Positions 29,678 through 38,789 of a stretch of DNA of 64,000 bases are shown in pieces. Made by a program: the position numbers and the translations under genes. The stretch's first letter is position 1; every line of letters starts with the position of its first letter. Origin of the DNA: an uncultured Acidobacteriota bacterium (GTDB taxonomy: Bacteria > Acidobacteriota > Terriglobia > Bryobacterales > Bryobacteraceae). Location: NCBI GenBank assembly GCA_902826685.1, contig CADEFT010000003.1, forward strand, positions 223,077-287,076. The letters are read 5' to 3'. The notes beneath the pieces are model-generated. The model was not told the origin of the DNA. It was given only the letters and a program-made list of their open reading frames with translations, and made no database searches.

Positions 29678-31858
29678 TCAGCGTGCTTCTTTCTGTTTGT
29701 TGATTTCGAGCAACAGCTTCTGCGCCGGACGGTATCCGGGCGCGGCTTCGAGCGAACTTAAGACGGCGTCTTCGGCGTCCTGCAGCCGGTTGGCCTTGGC
29801 GTAGGCCTGCGCCAGATGAAAATTCGCCGCCGCCGGATCGAGCGGCTTCGAGGCCACCACGGCCTGAAACTCGCGGATGGCCAATTTCGTGTCGCCCTGG
29901 CCAAGCGACAGCGTACCCATTTTGTGGTGCATATCGGGATCCTGCACCGGGAAGATATAGTTCAATCTCTCGTAGGTCGCGATGGCGTCTTTCGGGCGGC
30001 CCGCCTCCGCCTGCAGATTCGCCAGTTTCTTCAACGCCTCAGGGTAGCGGCCGCCAACCTTGGCATAGCGCTCCAGTTCCTCGATAGCCGCCTTCTTGTC
30101 GCCCTTGCCGAGGTAGGCATCGGCCAGGAATTCGTAGACGCTGCCGGCTTCGACATAATCCGGATACCAGTCGCGAATCTCCAGCCCTTCCTTGATCACA
30201 TCGTCGTGGCGCTTCTCCTTGGCCGCCGCCGATAGCCCGCGCGCGCGCTTGGACCAGGTTTCGAATTTATCGAGCGGCGTGGCGATCTGTTTGTGCAGCC
30301 ATTCGAGAAACTCCTTGTCGAAGGCTTCGGGCGACATGCCTAAGTGCTCCTTCACTACATCCGCCGTCGAAGTATTCCTGGCGTAGGAGTGCATCATCGC
30401 CAGCAGCTTTTCCCAACCCCACTTGCCGTTGATGTAATCGCAAATCTTGCCTGCCTGAAAATACGAGACGATCACTTGGTTGGGGTAGGACGGCCGGATG
30501 AAGCCGCGATCGAGTGTGACGATAGGCAGCAGCTTCTTATCGCGCACGGCGCGCAGCACCGTAGGATCGAGCCGGTCGCCCCAATCGGGCGCCGCCGCGG
30601 TCTCTTCATGCACGGCCAAACCTTCGGTGAACCAGCGCGGCGTGCGATGATTGGTCGCCGCCAGAACGAACACGTGGCTCAACTCATGCCACATCGTGCT
30701 CGCCCAATGGAAACTGCCCGGTTTGCGGCCGCTCGGAGAATCCATGGCCACGACGTATCCGAAGGTCACGCCCAGCGCACCCAGCCCCGGCATACCGAGC
30801 GTGCGTACGGCGAAATCTTCGTGATCGGGATAGACCTCCAGTTGCACCGGCTTCTTCAGCGTCAGTTTGTATTTCTTTTCGAAAGTGCCGATGGCGCGTT
30901 TGAGTTCCGGCTCCACGTAAAGCTTCAGCAGTTCCGCTTCCTTCTTGTGCAACCGCACGGAGGTGCGCGGCGTGGTGAAGGTCTGGAAGTTTTTGTAGCT
31001 ATCCATCAGCCGCAGCGAATTGGTGGTGGGCGGATCTTTCCAGCCGTTGTGAAAGGCGAGTTCCAGATGCTCGCGGGCTTCCTTTTCAATGCCCAGACGC
31101 ATGTAGGTGATGCCCAGTTCCGAGTGAACGTCCCACAGCTTCGAATTCTTGGCCAGCGCTTTCTTCATGTAATCGATCGCCTCTCCATAGCGGCGATTGA
31201 GAATGAGCATATGGGCGCAGAAAGCGTCGCCCTCGCCATAGACGGGATTGACCTTCGCGATGCGGTCAAACCACTGCGTGGGTTTGTCGCGGATCACGTC
31301 GACCGTCGCCAGCGCGGCCATCGCCGGCAGCGATTCGCTCGAAATCGTGAGCGCTTTCTCGGCTTCGGCCACCGCCTTATCGAAGTTGACGTCTTCAAGC
31401 GCCAGACGCGCGAGCAATTCCTGCGCCTCCACATTCTTCGGATCCGACTTCAAGGCGTCGGTGGCAAACTCCACCGCCTTCGATTCGAACCCGTCGGCGG
31501 CCACCAGCGCCATGCCAAGCTTCGCTCCCGAGTTCTCTTTGTCGATTTCGAGCGCTTCCTCAAACAGCTTGGCGGCCTCGTCCTTCTGCCAGTGTTCCTC
31601 GAACATCCGGCCCCAGCGGACCCGCACCTCGGCGTTCTTGGGCTGCTGTGCCACGGCCAGTTTGAAAGCATCGTTGGCCTGAGTGTAGGATTTCAACCCC
31701 CAGAATCCTTCGGCGCGCGCAAACGGATCGCGCGAAAAGCTCAGCTTTTCATAGCAGGCATCGGCTTCGGCCAGACGCCCGTACTTGCGGTGCTTATGGC
31801 AATCGGCGGGAGATTGAGCGAAGGCGGCAAAAGCGGCCAGCATCGCCAGGAACGTCAT
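29678..31858 (-). CDS. Secreted TPR protein with gluzincin (peptidase MA-like) domain
   Basis: The 726-aa protein has a signal peptide (TFLAMLAAFAAFAQS), N-terminal TPRs (about residues 30-290), a zinc metallopeptidase domain near residues 330-530 and more TPRs to the end. The peptidase motif is WHELSHVF (HExxH) with a downstream glutamate in FTEGLAVHEE, the spacing of the gluzincin/peptidase-MA group. It probably acts in the periplasm. It overlaps the caspase-like gene by 4 bp. Substrate is unknown. All zinc ligands are present, so it should be active. Confidence 0.85.
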   Translation of the reverse strand: MTFLAMLAAFAAFAQSPADCHKHRKYGRLAEADACYEKLSFSRDPFARAEGFWGLKSYTQANDAFKLAVAQQPKNAEVRVRWGRMFEEHWQKDEAAKLFEEALEIDKENSGAKLGMALVAADGFESKAVEFATDALKSDPKNVEAQELLARLALEDVNFDKAVAEAEKALTISSESLPAMAALATVDVIRDKPTQWFDRIAKVNPVYGEGDAFCAHMLILNRRYGEAIDYMKKALAKNSKLWDVHSELGITYMRLGIEKEAREHLELAFHNGWKDPPTTNSLRLMDSYKNFQTFTTPRTSVRLHKKEAELLKLYVEPELKRAIGTFEKKYKLTLKKPVQLEVYPDHEDFAVRTLGMPGLGALGVTFGYVVAMDSPSGRKPGSFHWASTMWHELSHVFVLAATNHRTPRWFTEGLAVHEETAAAPDWGDRLDPTVLRAVRDKKLLPIVTLDRGFIRPSYPNQVIVSYFQAGKICDYINGKWGWEKLLAMMHSYARNTSTADVVKEHLGMSPEAFDKEFLEWLHKQIATPLDKFETWSKRARGLSAAAKEKRHDDVIKEGLEIRDWYPDYVEAGSVYEFLADAYLGKGDKKAAIEELERYAKVGGRYPEALKKLANLQAEAGRPKDAIATYERLNYIFPVQDPDMHHKMGTLSLGQGDTKLAIREFQAVVASKPLDPAAANFHLAQAYAKANRLQDAEDAVLSSLEAAPGYRPAQKLLLEINKQKEAR

Positions 31859-32775
31859 TTATCGAGTTCCTCCTGCGTCTGTGCCAGTTCAAGCAGCAGT
31901 GCCGCCAATTGCTTTTTGTACGGGTCGGTCGGCATGGCGGCGCGGGCGTACTTGAGCTGATCGATCTTCTGTTCGAGCTGTTCCTTCTTCTCAAGCAGGG
32001 CACGCTTGCCGGGCGTCGCCGCGGCGGCCTGCACCGAACCCAGGCGCAACAGCGCGAACTTGCCCGCCAGCAGACCCTGCCCGTTATCCGGACCGGGCGT
32101 GCGCGTCGGCTCGCCTTTGCCTGTGTCCTCGATCTGGGAATGCTCGGTTGAAAGCCGCTTCTGCGTATCGTAGAACCGCTGCGTCTTCTCGGTCGCGTAT
32201 TTGAAGGCTTCGAGCGCGCTGATGACTTCGTTCTTATCGCTGTCTGCGGCGGCATCGCGCAGCGCCTCGGCCCAGTAGCGGGCAAACACCGTGGCATTCT
32301 TCTCGCCGCCATTCTTGGTGGCCGTGATCACCGCGCGGCCTTCCTTCATCAACGCCGCCGCCGACCCTCCGCTGCAACTGGTCATGTTCACCACCAACTG
32401 CTGGCCGGGCACGCGATCGAGCAGCGAGGCCAGTTCGATCGAACCCACGTCCGGCCCCGGCAGGTTGAACTTATATTCGATGCCGTCGAAAGTGCCATGG
32501 CCGATCAGCATCACCACCAGCGCATCCTGGGCCGCGGCCGCCTTGCCGATCGCGCCGAGAGCCTCGCTCAATTTGGCCTTGGTGGCCTGCGCGCCATAGA
32601 GCGTTTCCACGCGTCCGCCGCCCGCCGTCGCGCGCACCAGCTTGTCGATATCCTTGGCCAGCGTTTCGAAGCGCTGCTCGTATTCCGCCTCGCCACCCAG
32701 TCCCGCAACGGTCACGTAGTGCGTGGCCGCCGGAGCCAGCAGGCCACCGCAGAGCAAAAGCGCCAGCGTCTTCAT
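31855..32775 (-). CDS. Secreted caspase-like (peptidase C13/C14-type) protein
   Basis: The 306-aa protein has a signal peptide (TLALLLCGGLLAPAA) and a caspase/legumain-like fold. The catalytic His lies in VVMLIGHGTFDG (H93) and the catalytic Cys in VVNMTSCSGGSAAAL (C134), each after a hydrophobic strand. DSDKNEVISALEAFKYATE matches the segment typical of bacterial C13 relatives. A C-terminal coiled coil (about 255-306) follows. Its place in an operon with MoxR and VWA proteins is notable. ATG 32775 overlaps the upstream stop (ATGA). Protease activity is inferred; the substrate could be an operon partner. Confidence 0.8.
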   Translation of the reverse strand: MKTLALLLCGGLLAPAATHYVTVAGLGGEAEYEQRFETLAKDIDKLVRATAGGGRVETLYGAQATKAKLSEALGAIGKAAAAQDALVVMLIGHGTFDGIEYKFNLPGPDVGSIELASLLDRVPGQQLVVNMTSCSGGSAAALMKEGRAVITATKNGGEKNATVFARYWAEALRDAAADSDKNEVISALEAFKYATEKTQRFYDTQKRLSTEHSQIEDTGKGEPTRTPGPDNGQGLLAGKFALLRLGSVQAAAATPGKRALLEKKEQLEQKIDQLKYARAAMPTDPYKKQLAALLLELAQTQEELDK

Positions 32776-35033
32776 ATGACTCCCCAACGCCTCCTCAAAA
32801 GCCATTCGCCAGCGCGCATCGCCAGCAACAACAGAAAGACGAACGGCATGTCCCAAAGGTCACGCGTTTCCCGCACCGTGATCCCGGCCTCTGAATACGA
32901 AATGTCTTCCGCCAGCTTCTTGAGATCGGATGTCTTGTAGTACTTGCCGCCGGTTTCCGCCGAAAGCTTGCTGAGCAATTCGCGATTCTGTTCGGCCGCG
33001 AAGTTTTCCGCCACGCCGTCTTCCCGCCGGAAGTTCACCACGTCGCGGCCGGCCTCTTCTTCCCCCCGCCGGGCCAGGATTTCAGCCACGTAGGCGCCCG
33101 GCTTCTCGGCGCGCCAATCGGCCGAGTAGGATCCCGGGTTCAACGGATCGGGCAGCATTTCCACCTGCGCCGAGACGCCCTGCGGGCCGAGTACGTTGGC
33201 GTTCACCTTGGCATCCGCCATCGGCAGATAGTTTCGGTCGCGGATATCGGCGCGGAACGTCACTTTCTCTTCATCGGCCAGCACCGGCTTGGGCGTGGTG
33301 GCGATCACGCGGCCCGGCGTCTCCTGCACCAGCCAGCGCAGTAATTGCTGCCAGAACATTTCGTGCGTCTTGTCGGCCAGCGGTTGCGTCATCTGCCAGC
33401 GCCAGGTGCCCTGCGTCGCCATGACGCCCACGCGGCCACGGCCGTAGTTTTGGACGACCAGCATCGGCAGCCGGCCTTTACTGGTCGGCAGAGCGTCGGC
33501 CAGCACCACCGCGCCGGGCTTGGGGGCGCCCACTTCCTGGTAATCGGCGAGATAAGGAAGCTTCTTCCACCGCTCCACATTTTTTTCCGTGCCGTCTTCC
33601 AGGCGGCAGATCAGGCTGAGCGCGCCCATCGGCGTCAGCTCCACCGTGGCCGGATCGCGATGGAACGCCGGCTTGCGATCGGGCATCGTCACCGGCAGCA
33701 GATCGCTCATGGTGGGCTTACCCCATCCGCCGTCGCTCAAACCCGCCCGCCCGGCGAGGAACAGCACCCCACCGCCGCGCCGGTCGACGAACTGCTTGAT
33801 CAGCTCAATCTGGCTGGAAGTAAAGTATCCCGCCTCTACGCCGCCGATCACGATGCCCTGGAAGGCGAACAGATCGTCCACCTTCGAAGGGAACCCCTGC
33901 GCGAGTTCGGCGGGATTCGAAACGCCCTGGGTGTAAATCTTGTTCTGCGTGGTACGCAAAATCGTCGCCAGTTGCAGCGAGCGGTCTTCTTCAATCGCAC
34001 GGCGAATGAACTTGAATTCCCACTTGGGCTCGCCTTCGATATAGAGGATGCGCGGCTTGCGCGCTTCCACGTTCACCAGCCGCGTCACGGTGTTGTTGTT
34101 GGGATTCTCTTCGCCTGCCAGCTTGTCGATGAAGATTTGCAGATTCTTCACCCCGGCGCTGCCGGCATTGAACACGACGGCTTCGGTCTGCAGCGCGCCT
34201 TCGCTGCGCAGCGTGACATCCTGCACCGCCAGCGTGGCCCCCTCGGCCTTCACCGTAATGCGCGCCTTCGACTGCGTATACCCGCGCTGCTTCAGGGTGA
34301 CCTGGGCGCTCAACCGGGAATCGGCCAGCGCGCGCGGCGCCACCTGAACGCCAGTGACTTCGACATCCTTTTCAAATCGTTCGCGGCCGACGCCGATCGT
34401 ATGTACCGGAATCCGCTGGCGGCGCAGCAGGTTGATGGTGTCGAGATCGACGCCGCCGGAGTTGTCGGCTCCATCGGAGGCCAGCACCACTGCCCCGATG
34501 GGCAGCGTGGAAGACTCGGCCGCCACTTGCGCCAGGTTGTCGCCGATCCGCGTGGCGTTGCCGCCCGCCGTCAGCTCCTCCAGCTTCTCCATGCGCTCGA
34601 GCTTGCCCGAGAAGCGATACAACCGCACCAGGAACTTCTTGCCCAGGCTTTCGAGCACGCCATCCTGCAGAGCCTTGACGATCTGATCCTTGCGCGTGGT
34701 GCCCTTCTCGTCGAGCGCCATCGATTTCGAATCGTCGATTACCACGGCCACGATGTTCTGCTGGGGCTTGAGCGTGGCGACGCTGAGCGCGGGCTGCCAG
34801 ATCAGCAGCAGCAGCAGGGTGAGCATGGCCGCCTGCAGCAGCCACAGCGAGGCCAGCCGGTATCCGCGCGCGCGGCCACCCGCCTGATCGCGGTTGCGCC
34901 ACGCCGGGACGGCCAGCGCCAGGACGCCCAAAACGATGAGCGCGGGCAGCAGCCACACCGGCCACGCTCCCAGGAACACAAGCTTGCCTTTGGAGAAAAC
35001 ACTGGCGGGATACTTGAACAAAAGCTCGAACAT
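32772..35033 (-). CDS. VWA / glutamine-amidotransferase-like membrane protein
   Basis: The 753-aa protein has two N-terminal TM helices (AWPVWLLPALIVLGVLALAV and WLLQAAMLTLLLLLIWQPAL) and a VWA domain with MIDAS-type DDSKSMAL and LASDGADNSGG. A beta-sandwich and a class-I GATase-like domain follow (GIVIGGVEAGYFTSSQIELI, GGGVLFLAGRAGLSDGGWG), without an obvious catalytic Cys. It resembles the large VWA proteins found with MoxR operons in Planctomycetes and Acidobacteria. It is inner-membrane anchored and overlaps the caspase-like gene by 4 bp. Confidence 0.82.
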   Translation of the reverse strand: MFELLFKYPASVFSKGKLVFLGAWPVWLLPALIVLGVLALAVPAWRNRDQAGGRARGYRLASLWLLQAAMLTLLLLLIWQPALSVATLKPQQNIVAVVIDDSKSMALDEKGTTRKDQIVKALQDGVLESLGKKFLVRLYRFSGKLERMEKLEELTAGGNATRIGDNLAQVAAESSTLPIGAVVLASDGADNSGGVDLDTINLLRRQRIPVHTIGVGRERFEKDVEVTGVQVAPRALADSRLSAQVTLKQRGYTQSKARITVKAEGATLAVQDVTLRSEGALQTEAVVFNAGSAGVKNLQIFIDKLAGEENPNNNTVTRLVNVEARKPRILYIEGEPKWEFKFIRRAIEEDRSLQLATILRTTQNKIYTQGVSNPAELAQGFPSKVDDLFAFQGIVIGGVEAGYFTSSQIELIKQFVDRRGGGVLFLAGRAGLSDGGWGKPTMSDLLPVTMPDRKPAFHRDPATVELTPMGALSLICRLEDGTEKNVERWKKLPYLADYQEVGAPKPGAVVLADALPTSKGRLPMLVVQNYGRGRVGVMATQGTWRWQMTQPLADKTHEMFWQQLLRWLVQETPGRVIATTPKPVLADEEKVTFRADIRDRNYLPMADAKVNANVLGPQGVSAQVEMLPDPLNPGSYSADWRAEKPGAYVAEILARRGEEEAGRDVVNFRREDGVAENFAAEQNRELLSKLSAETGGKYYKTSDLKKLAEDISYSEAGITVRETRDLWDMPFVFLLLLAMRAGEWLLRRRWGVI

Positions 35034-35059
35034 CGTGCCTCGGCCGCCCTTATTCTATC

Positions 35060-35076
35060 AGCGGCTTTCGGCCGCT
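35060..35076. promoter_or_regulatory. Short hairpin in the DUF4159-VWA gap
   Basis: AGCGGC/GCCGCT arms of 6 bp flank a 5-nt loop within the 60-bp gap between the first two genes of the operon. No T tract follows, so it is more likely an mRNA-processing or stabilising element than a strong terminator. It may be chance in high-GC DNA. Confidence 0.3.
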
Positions 35077-35093
35077 CGCCCTGTCGCGCGCCT

Positions 35094-35897
35094 CTAGTGC
35101 GTCATGGAGTAAATGACATAGTTCAGCCCTACCCGATAGGCCAATGACGCATACCGTTCCGGGTAGCGCGGATGATCGGCCCACTCCCACGCGTCGCCCA
35201 GATCCATGTTATGGCCGATGGCCACCATGATCCTGCCCTTGTCGTCGTAAATCGCCCGCCATTTCGGATCGACGCCATCGTATTCAAAAGTGCGGCCCGT
35301 GTAGAACATGATGATGCCGGGCACCTGGAACCGTTCGTCCAAATCGTAGAGCACGTGGAAGAGGGCGTCTTTCTCCTCCACATCCACCGCCGGCCGTCCC
35401 GGCAACACGCGGCCCATCGAATCCATGAAGATTTCCCATTCGAAGGTGCCGTGGAAATCGTCGGTCATCATGAATCCGCCCCGTTCCAGGTACTCGCGCA
35501 GCTTTCGTGCCTGATTCTCGGGCAGATCCCAATGGCCGGGTTCGACCACATACAGCCAGGGATAGTTGAACAGGTCGTCGCTTTCGAGGTCCACCACCTG
35601 CTCCACCGAACGCGTGTGCACGCGCGAGAGGCGGCGTACGCCCTGCACGAACTGGCGGTCGGCCTTGGGCCAGTCCACGGTCCAGTTGCCGCGCATCGAC
35701 CAGCCCATGCTGCCGCCGCGGTAGGACGGATATTTCAGCCGGGCGAAGGTGTATTCGGTTTTTTCGGCGGCGTCGGCCGGCATGGGCGCCGGACTGTTTT
35801 CTTCGTCGTCGAACGATCGCCCGCGCTGCAGGGCAAACGCCGCGCCGAACAAGGTCAGCGCCGCGACAGCGGCCGCTAGTATGTTGCGCGATCGCAT
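35094..35897 (-). CDS. DUF4159 protein, first gene of the MoxR operon
   Basis: The 267-aa protein has a signal sequence (NILAAAVAALTLFGAAFALQ) and a DUF4159/GATase-like domain: YTFARLKYPSYRGG, FNYPWLYVVEPGHWDLPE, LREYLERGGFMMTDDFHG, RIMVAIGHNMDLGDAWEWAD. DUF4159 proteins regularly accompany MoxR/DUF58/BatA clusters. Function is unknown; the fold suggests a degenerate amidotransferase. It lies 60 bp upstream of the VWA gene. Confidence 0.85.
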   Translation of the reverse strand: MRSRNILAAAVAALTLFGAAFALQRGRSFDDEENSPAPMPADAAEKTEYTFARLKYPSYRGGSMGWSMRGNWTVDWPKADRQFVQGVRRLSRVHTRSVEQVVDLESDDLFNYPWLYVVEPGHWDLPENQARKLREYLERGGFMMTDDFHGTFEWEIFMDSMGRVLPGRPAVDVEEKDALFHVLYDLDERFQVPGIIMFYTGRTFEYDGVDPKWRAIYDDKGRIMVAIGHNMDLGDAWEWADHPRYPERYASLAYRVGLNYVIYSMTH

Positions 35898-36028
35898 GTG
35901 TTTGGCCCCCGAACGGTCACCAGCATAGCATATAGGTTCGTTAATCCCTTTGACGCGCCAGGGTTGCGTTTGGTGTCTCCCGCCTGCGAAAAATCTTCGC
36001 CCTCCAGACGGCGTACAATAACGAATTC

Positions 36029-36256
36029 ATGGTCTGTTGCAAGGAAATGGACGAACTGGTGGACCGGGAGTTCGTGCGTGTCGGCCCCATGCATTCTCTC
36101 GCCAACGGGCGCATTCTCACCGAAATCGATACCGAGTACTTCCTGGCCTTTGGCGAGGGGCGGCCGAGCTACGTCGGCATGAACTACTGCCCGTTCTGCG
36201 GACGCGTGATCTCGCGCGGCCTGTGGAACCTCGAAAAGAAGAAGCAGGGACGCTAA
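36029..36256 (+). CDS. Small Cys-rich (probable zinc-binding) protein
   Basis: The 75-aa protein has MVCCKEMDELVDREF at the N-terminus and NYCPFCGRVISRGLW near the end. The two Cys pairs could bind one zinc ion. I do not recognise a named family. It precedes the thiolase by 4 bp. A TACAAT box (36014-36019) lies 9 nt before the ATG, so the transcript may have almost no leader. A role with the thiolase operon is inferred only from position. Confidence 0.65.
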   Translation: MVCCKEMDELVDREFVRVGPMHSLANGRILTEIDTEYFLAFGEGRPSYVGMNYCPFCGRVISRGLWNLEKKKQGR

Positions 36257-36260
36257 AAAC

Positions 36261-37424
36261 ATGAGACCGGTGGCGGTGGTGGGAATCGGCAAAACCCCGT
36301 TTGGAGCCTTTGCCGGCCGCGATTTGCGCTCGCTGACCAACGAAGCGATCGGCAAGTGTCTAAAGGACGCGGGCGCCGCGGCCGGCATCGTCGAGGCCTT
36401 CTATCTCGGCAACTTCGCCGGCCCGTCGTTTATGGGGCAGAATCATCTGGCTCCCTATGTCGCCTCCGGAGCGGGCATCCAGGGCGTTCCCTGCACCCGT
36501 TTTGAAGCGGCCTGCGCGTCGTCGGGTTCGGCGTTCTTCCATGCCTGGATGGCCGTCGCTTCCGGCCTGTACGACGCCGCACTGGTGGCGGGCGTCGAGA
36601 AGATGACCTCGCAGCCCACGCCCAAGGTAACCGAGATTCTGGCCGCCGCGGGCGACATCAACGGTGAGATTCGCGCCGGCGCTACCTTCCCCGCCCTGTT
36701 CGCGATGATCGCGCGCCGCCACATGCACCAGTACGGCACCAAGCGCGAGCATTTGGCCGCCGTGGCGGTGAAGAATCACGCCAACGGCGCCAGGAACCCC
36801 GACGCCCATCTGCGCAAGATCGTCACCATGGAGCAGGCGCTGGCGGGCAAGCCCGTGGCCGATCCGTTGACCGTGTTCGATTGTTCGCTCATCAGCGACG
36901 GCGCGGCGGCGGTGCTGCTGGCGCCACTCGACCAGGCGCCGCGCTACTCGTCGAAAGCCGTGCGAATCCTGGGCATCGCGCAAACTTCCGACACCCTTGC
37001 GCTCGATGAAAAGCAGGACATCACCACCTTTCATGCCGTGGCCCGGGCGGGCGAGAAGGCATACCGCATGGCCGGCCTCCGCGCCGCCGATATCGACTTC
37101 GCCGAATTGCACGACTGCTTCACCATCGCCGAAATCGTCGCCAGCGAGGATCTCGGCTTCTGCGCCAAGGGCGAGGGCGGGCCGTTCGCCGCCTCCGGCG
37201 CCACCGCGCTCACCGGATCGAAACCCGTCAACACTTCGGGCGGGCTCAAATCGAAGGGCCATCCGGTCGGCGCCACCGGCGTGGCGCAGATCTGCGACGT
37301 CGCGCTGCAACTGCGCGGCGAAGCGGGCGAGCGCCAGTTGCGCAAGCACTCGCTTGGTCTGGCGCAGAACCTGGGCGGCTCGGGCGCCACCTGCGTCGTG
37401 ACCATCCTCGGAGCCGCGGCATGA
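36261..37424 (+). CDS. Thiolase, SCP2/SCPx-like (acetyl-CoA acyltransferase family)
   Basis: The 387-aa protein carries the thiolase nucleophile Cys in FEAACASSGSAF, the substrate-side HDCFTIAEI motif of the SCP2-thiolase branch and the catalytic His in SKGHPVGATGVAQ. The GGSG-containing C-terminus has Cys in GSGATCVVTIL. It could perform Claisen condensation or thiolysis. Its coupling to a DUF35 OB-fold gene (4-bp overlap) matches thiolase-DUF35 complexes known in archaea, where DUF35 helps channel acyl-CoA. Substrate unknown. Confidence 0.9.
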   Translation: MRPVAVVGIGKTPFGAFAGRDLRSLTNEAIGKCLKDAGAAAGIVEAFYLGNFAGPSFMGQNHLAPYVASGAGIQGVPCTRFEAACASSGSAFFHAWMAVASGLYDAALVAGVEKMTSQPTPKVTEILAAAGDINGEIRAGATFPALFAMIARRHMHQYGTKREHLAAVAVKNHANGARNPDAHLRKIVTMEQALAGKPVADPLTVFDCSLISDGAAAVLLAPLDQAPRYSSKAVRILGIAQTSDTLALDEKQDITTFHAVARAGEKAYRMAGLRAADIDFAELHDCFTIAEIVASEDLGFCAKGEGGPFAASGATALTGSKPVNTSGGLKSKGHPVGATGVAQICDVALQLRGEAGERQLRKHSLGLAQNLGGSGATCVVTILGAAA

Positions 37425-37630
37425 GCGGCGGCATCGTCTACACCGAAACCGTCGTCTGGTCGGCCCCTGAGCAGTACATGGCCGAAGCGCCCTATCAGAT
37501 CGCCATCGTCGTCCTCGATGAAGGAGGCCGGGTCACCGGACGCATCGCGGGCGCCCGTGTCCAGATCGGCGATCGGGTGGCGTTCGTCGAACGCCGCCAG
37601 GAGTTTCCCGTCTTTCAAAAATCTCTATGA
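37421..37630 (+). CDS. DUF35-type OB-fold protein lacking the zinc ribbon
   Basis: The 69-aa protein matches the OB-fold half of DUF35 proteins: GIVYTETVVWSAPEQY, PYQIAIVVLDEGGRVTGRI, VQIGDRVAFVERR. The N-terminal zinc ribbon of full-length DUF35 proteins is absent. It overlaps the thiolase and the following aminotransferase by 4 bp each, so it is very likely a thiolase subunit. The start codon is the only ATG near the overlap. Confidence 0.75.
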   Translation: MSGGIVYTETVVWSAPEQYMAEAPYQIAIVVLDEGGRVTGRIAGARVQIGDRVAFVERRQEFPVFQKSL

Positions 37631-38787
37631 AACTTGCCAATCGAATGAACCGCATCCTCATCGAGGGTGCCTTTGAAGTCCTGTCGAAAGCGCGCGCCCT
37701 CGAGGCGCAGGGGCGCAACATCGTCCACCTCGAAATCGGCGAGCCCGATTTCGAGACGCCGCGCCACGTCATCGAGGCCGGCAAAAAGGCGCTCGACGAA
37801 GGATGGACCCACTACGGCCCAACCCCGGGCTTCAACGACCTGCGCGAAGCCATCGCCGGCTACGTTTCGAAGACGCGCGGCATCAAGGCCGGCGTCGAGA
37901 ACGTGTGCGTCGTGCCCGGCGGCAAGCCCATCATCTTCTTCCCCATGCTGGCCCTGCTCGACCGCGGCGATGAAGTCATCTATCCCAACCCAGGCTTTCC
38001 CATCTACGAGTCGATGATCCGCTTCTCGGGCGCCAAACCCGTACCGATTCCGCTGCTCGAAGAGCGCGGCTTTTCCTTCGATCTCAAAAAATTCAAGGCG
38101 GCGCTTTCGGACAAAACCAAGATGGTGGTGCTCAATTCGCCGCAGAATCCCACCGGCGGCGTAATGCCGGAGGAAGACATCGCCGCCATCGCCAAGCTGC
38201 TGCGCAAGCGCGACGTCATCGTTCTTTCCGACGAGATCTACTCGCGCATCTGCTTCGGCAAAACGCCGGTTTCGATTTCGAGCTACCCGGACATGGTGGA
38301 CAAGACCATCATCCTCGACGGATTCTCGAAGACCTACGCCATGACCGGCTGGCGGCTGGGCTACGGCGTCATGCCCCCCTGGATCGCCGAAGCCGTCAGC
38401 AAGCTGATGGTGAATTCCAATTCCTGCACCGCCAGTTTCACCCAGCGCGCCGGCCTCGCCGCCATCACCGGGCCGCAGGACGACGTCAAGACCATGGTGG
38501 CCGAATTCCGCCGCCGCCGCGACGTATTCGTCGCCGGACTGAACAAGCTGCCCGGCTTCCGCTGCCAGCTTCCCGAAGGCGCCTTCTACGTGTTCCCCAA
38601 TATCGAAGGCACCGGCCGCAAGTCGAAGGATCTCGCCAACGATCTGCTGATGAAAGCCGGCGTGGCGTGCCTCTCCGGCACGGCCTTTGGCGCCTATGGC
38701 GAAGGCTATCTGCGATTCTCCATCGCCAACTCGCTTGAGAATTTGAACGAAGCGCTCGAGCGTATGCGGCGCTTTCTGGCTTCCTAA
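37627..38787 (+). CDS. Class I/II PLP-dependent aminotransferase (aspartate aminotransferase family)
   Basis: The 386-aa protein has the fold-type I motifs: HLEIGEPDFETP, THYGPTPGFNDLREAI, NSPQNPTGGVMPEED, VLSDEIYSRICFG and the PLP-lysine region DGFSKTYAMTGWRLGYG. YLRFSIANSLENL holds the carboxylate-binding Arg. It transfers amino groups between amino acids and 2-oxo acids; exact specificity cannot be read. ATGA coupling to the DUF35 gene links it to the thiolase. Confidence 0.93.
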   Translation: MKLANRMNRILIEGAFEVLSKARALEAQGRNIVHLEIGEPDFETPRHVIEAGKKALDEGWTHYGPTPGFNDLREAIAGYVSKTRGIKAGVENVCVVPGGKPIIFFPMLALLDRGDEVIYPNPGFPIYESMIRFSGAKPVPIPLLEERGFSFDLKKFKAALSDKTKMVVLNSPQNPTGGVMPEEDIAAIAKLLRKRDVIVLSDEIYSRICFGKTPVSISSYPDMVDKTIILDGFSKTYAMTGWRLGYGVMPPWIAEAVSKLMVNSNSCTASFTQRAGLAAITGPQDDVKTMVAEFRRRRDVFVAGLNKLPGFRCQLPEGAFYVFPNIEGTGRKSKDLANDLLMKAGVACLSGTAFGAYGEGYLRFSIANSLENLNEALERMRRFLAS

Positions 38788-38789
38788 AA

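Noticed and set aside
35041..35093. Rho-independent terminator splitting the MoxR operon after DUF4159
   Set aside because: The AGCGGC/GCCGCT hairpin has a short stem and no T tract; I kept it only as a weak regulatory feature.
33345..35147. 600-codon plus-strand frame
   Set aside because: Antisense shadow of the VWA/GATase gene.
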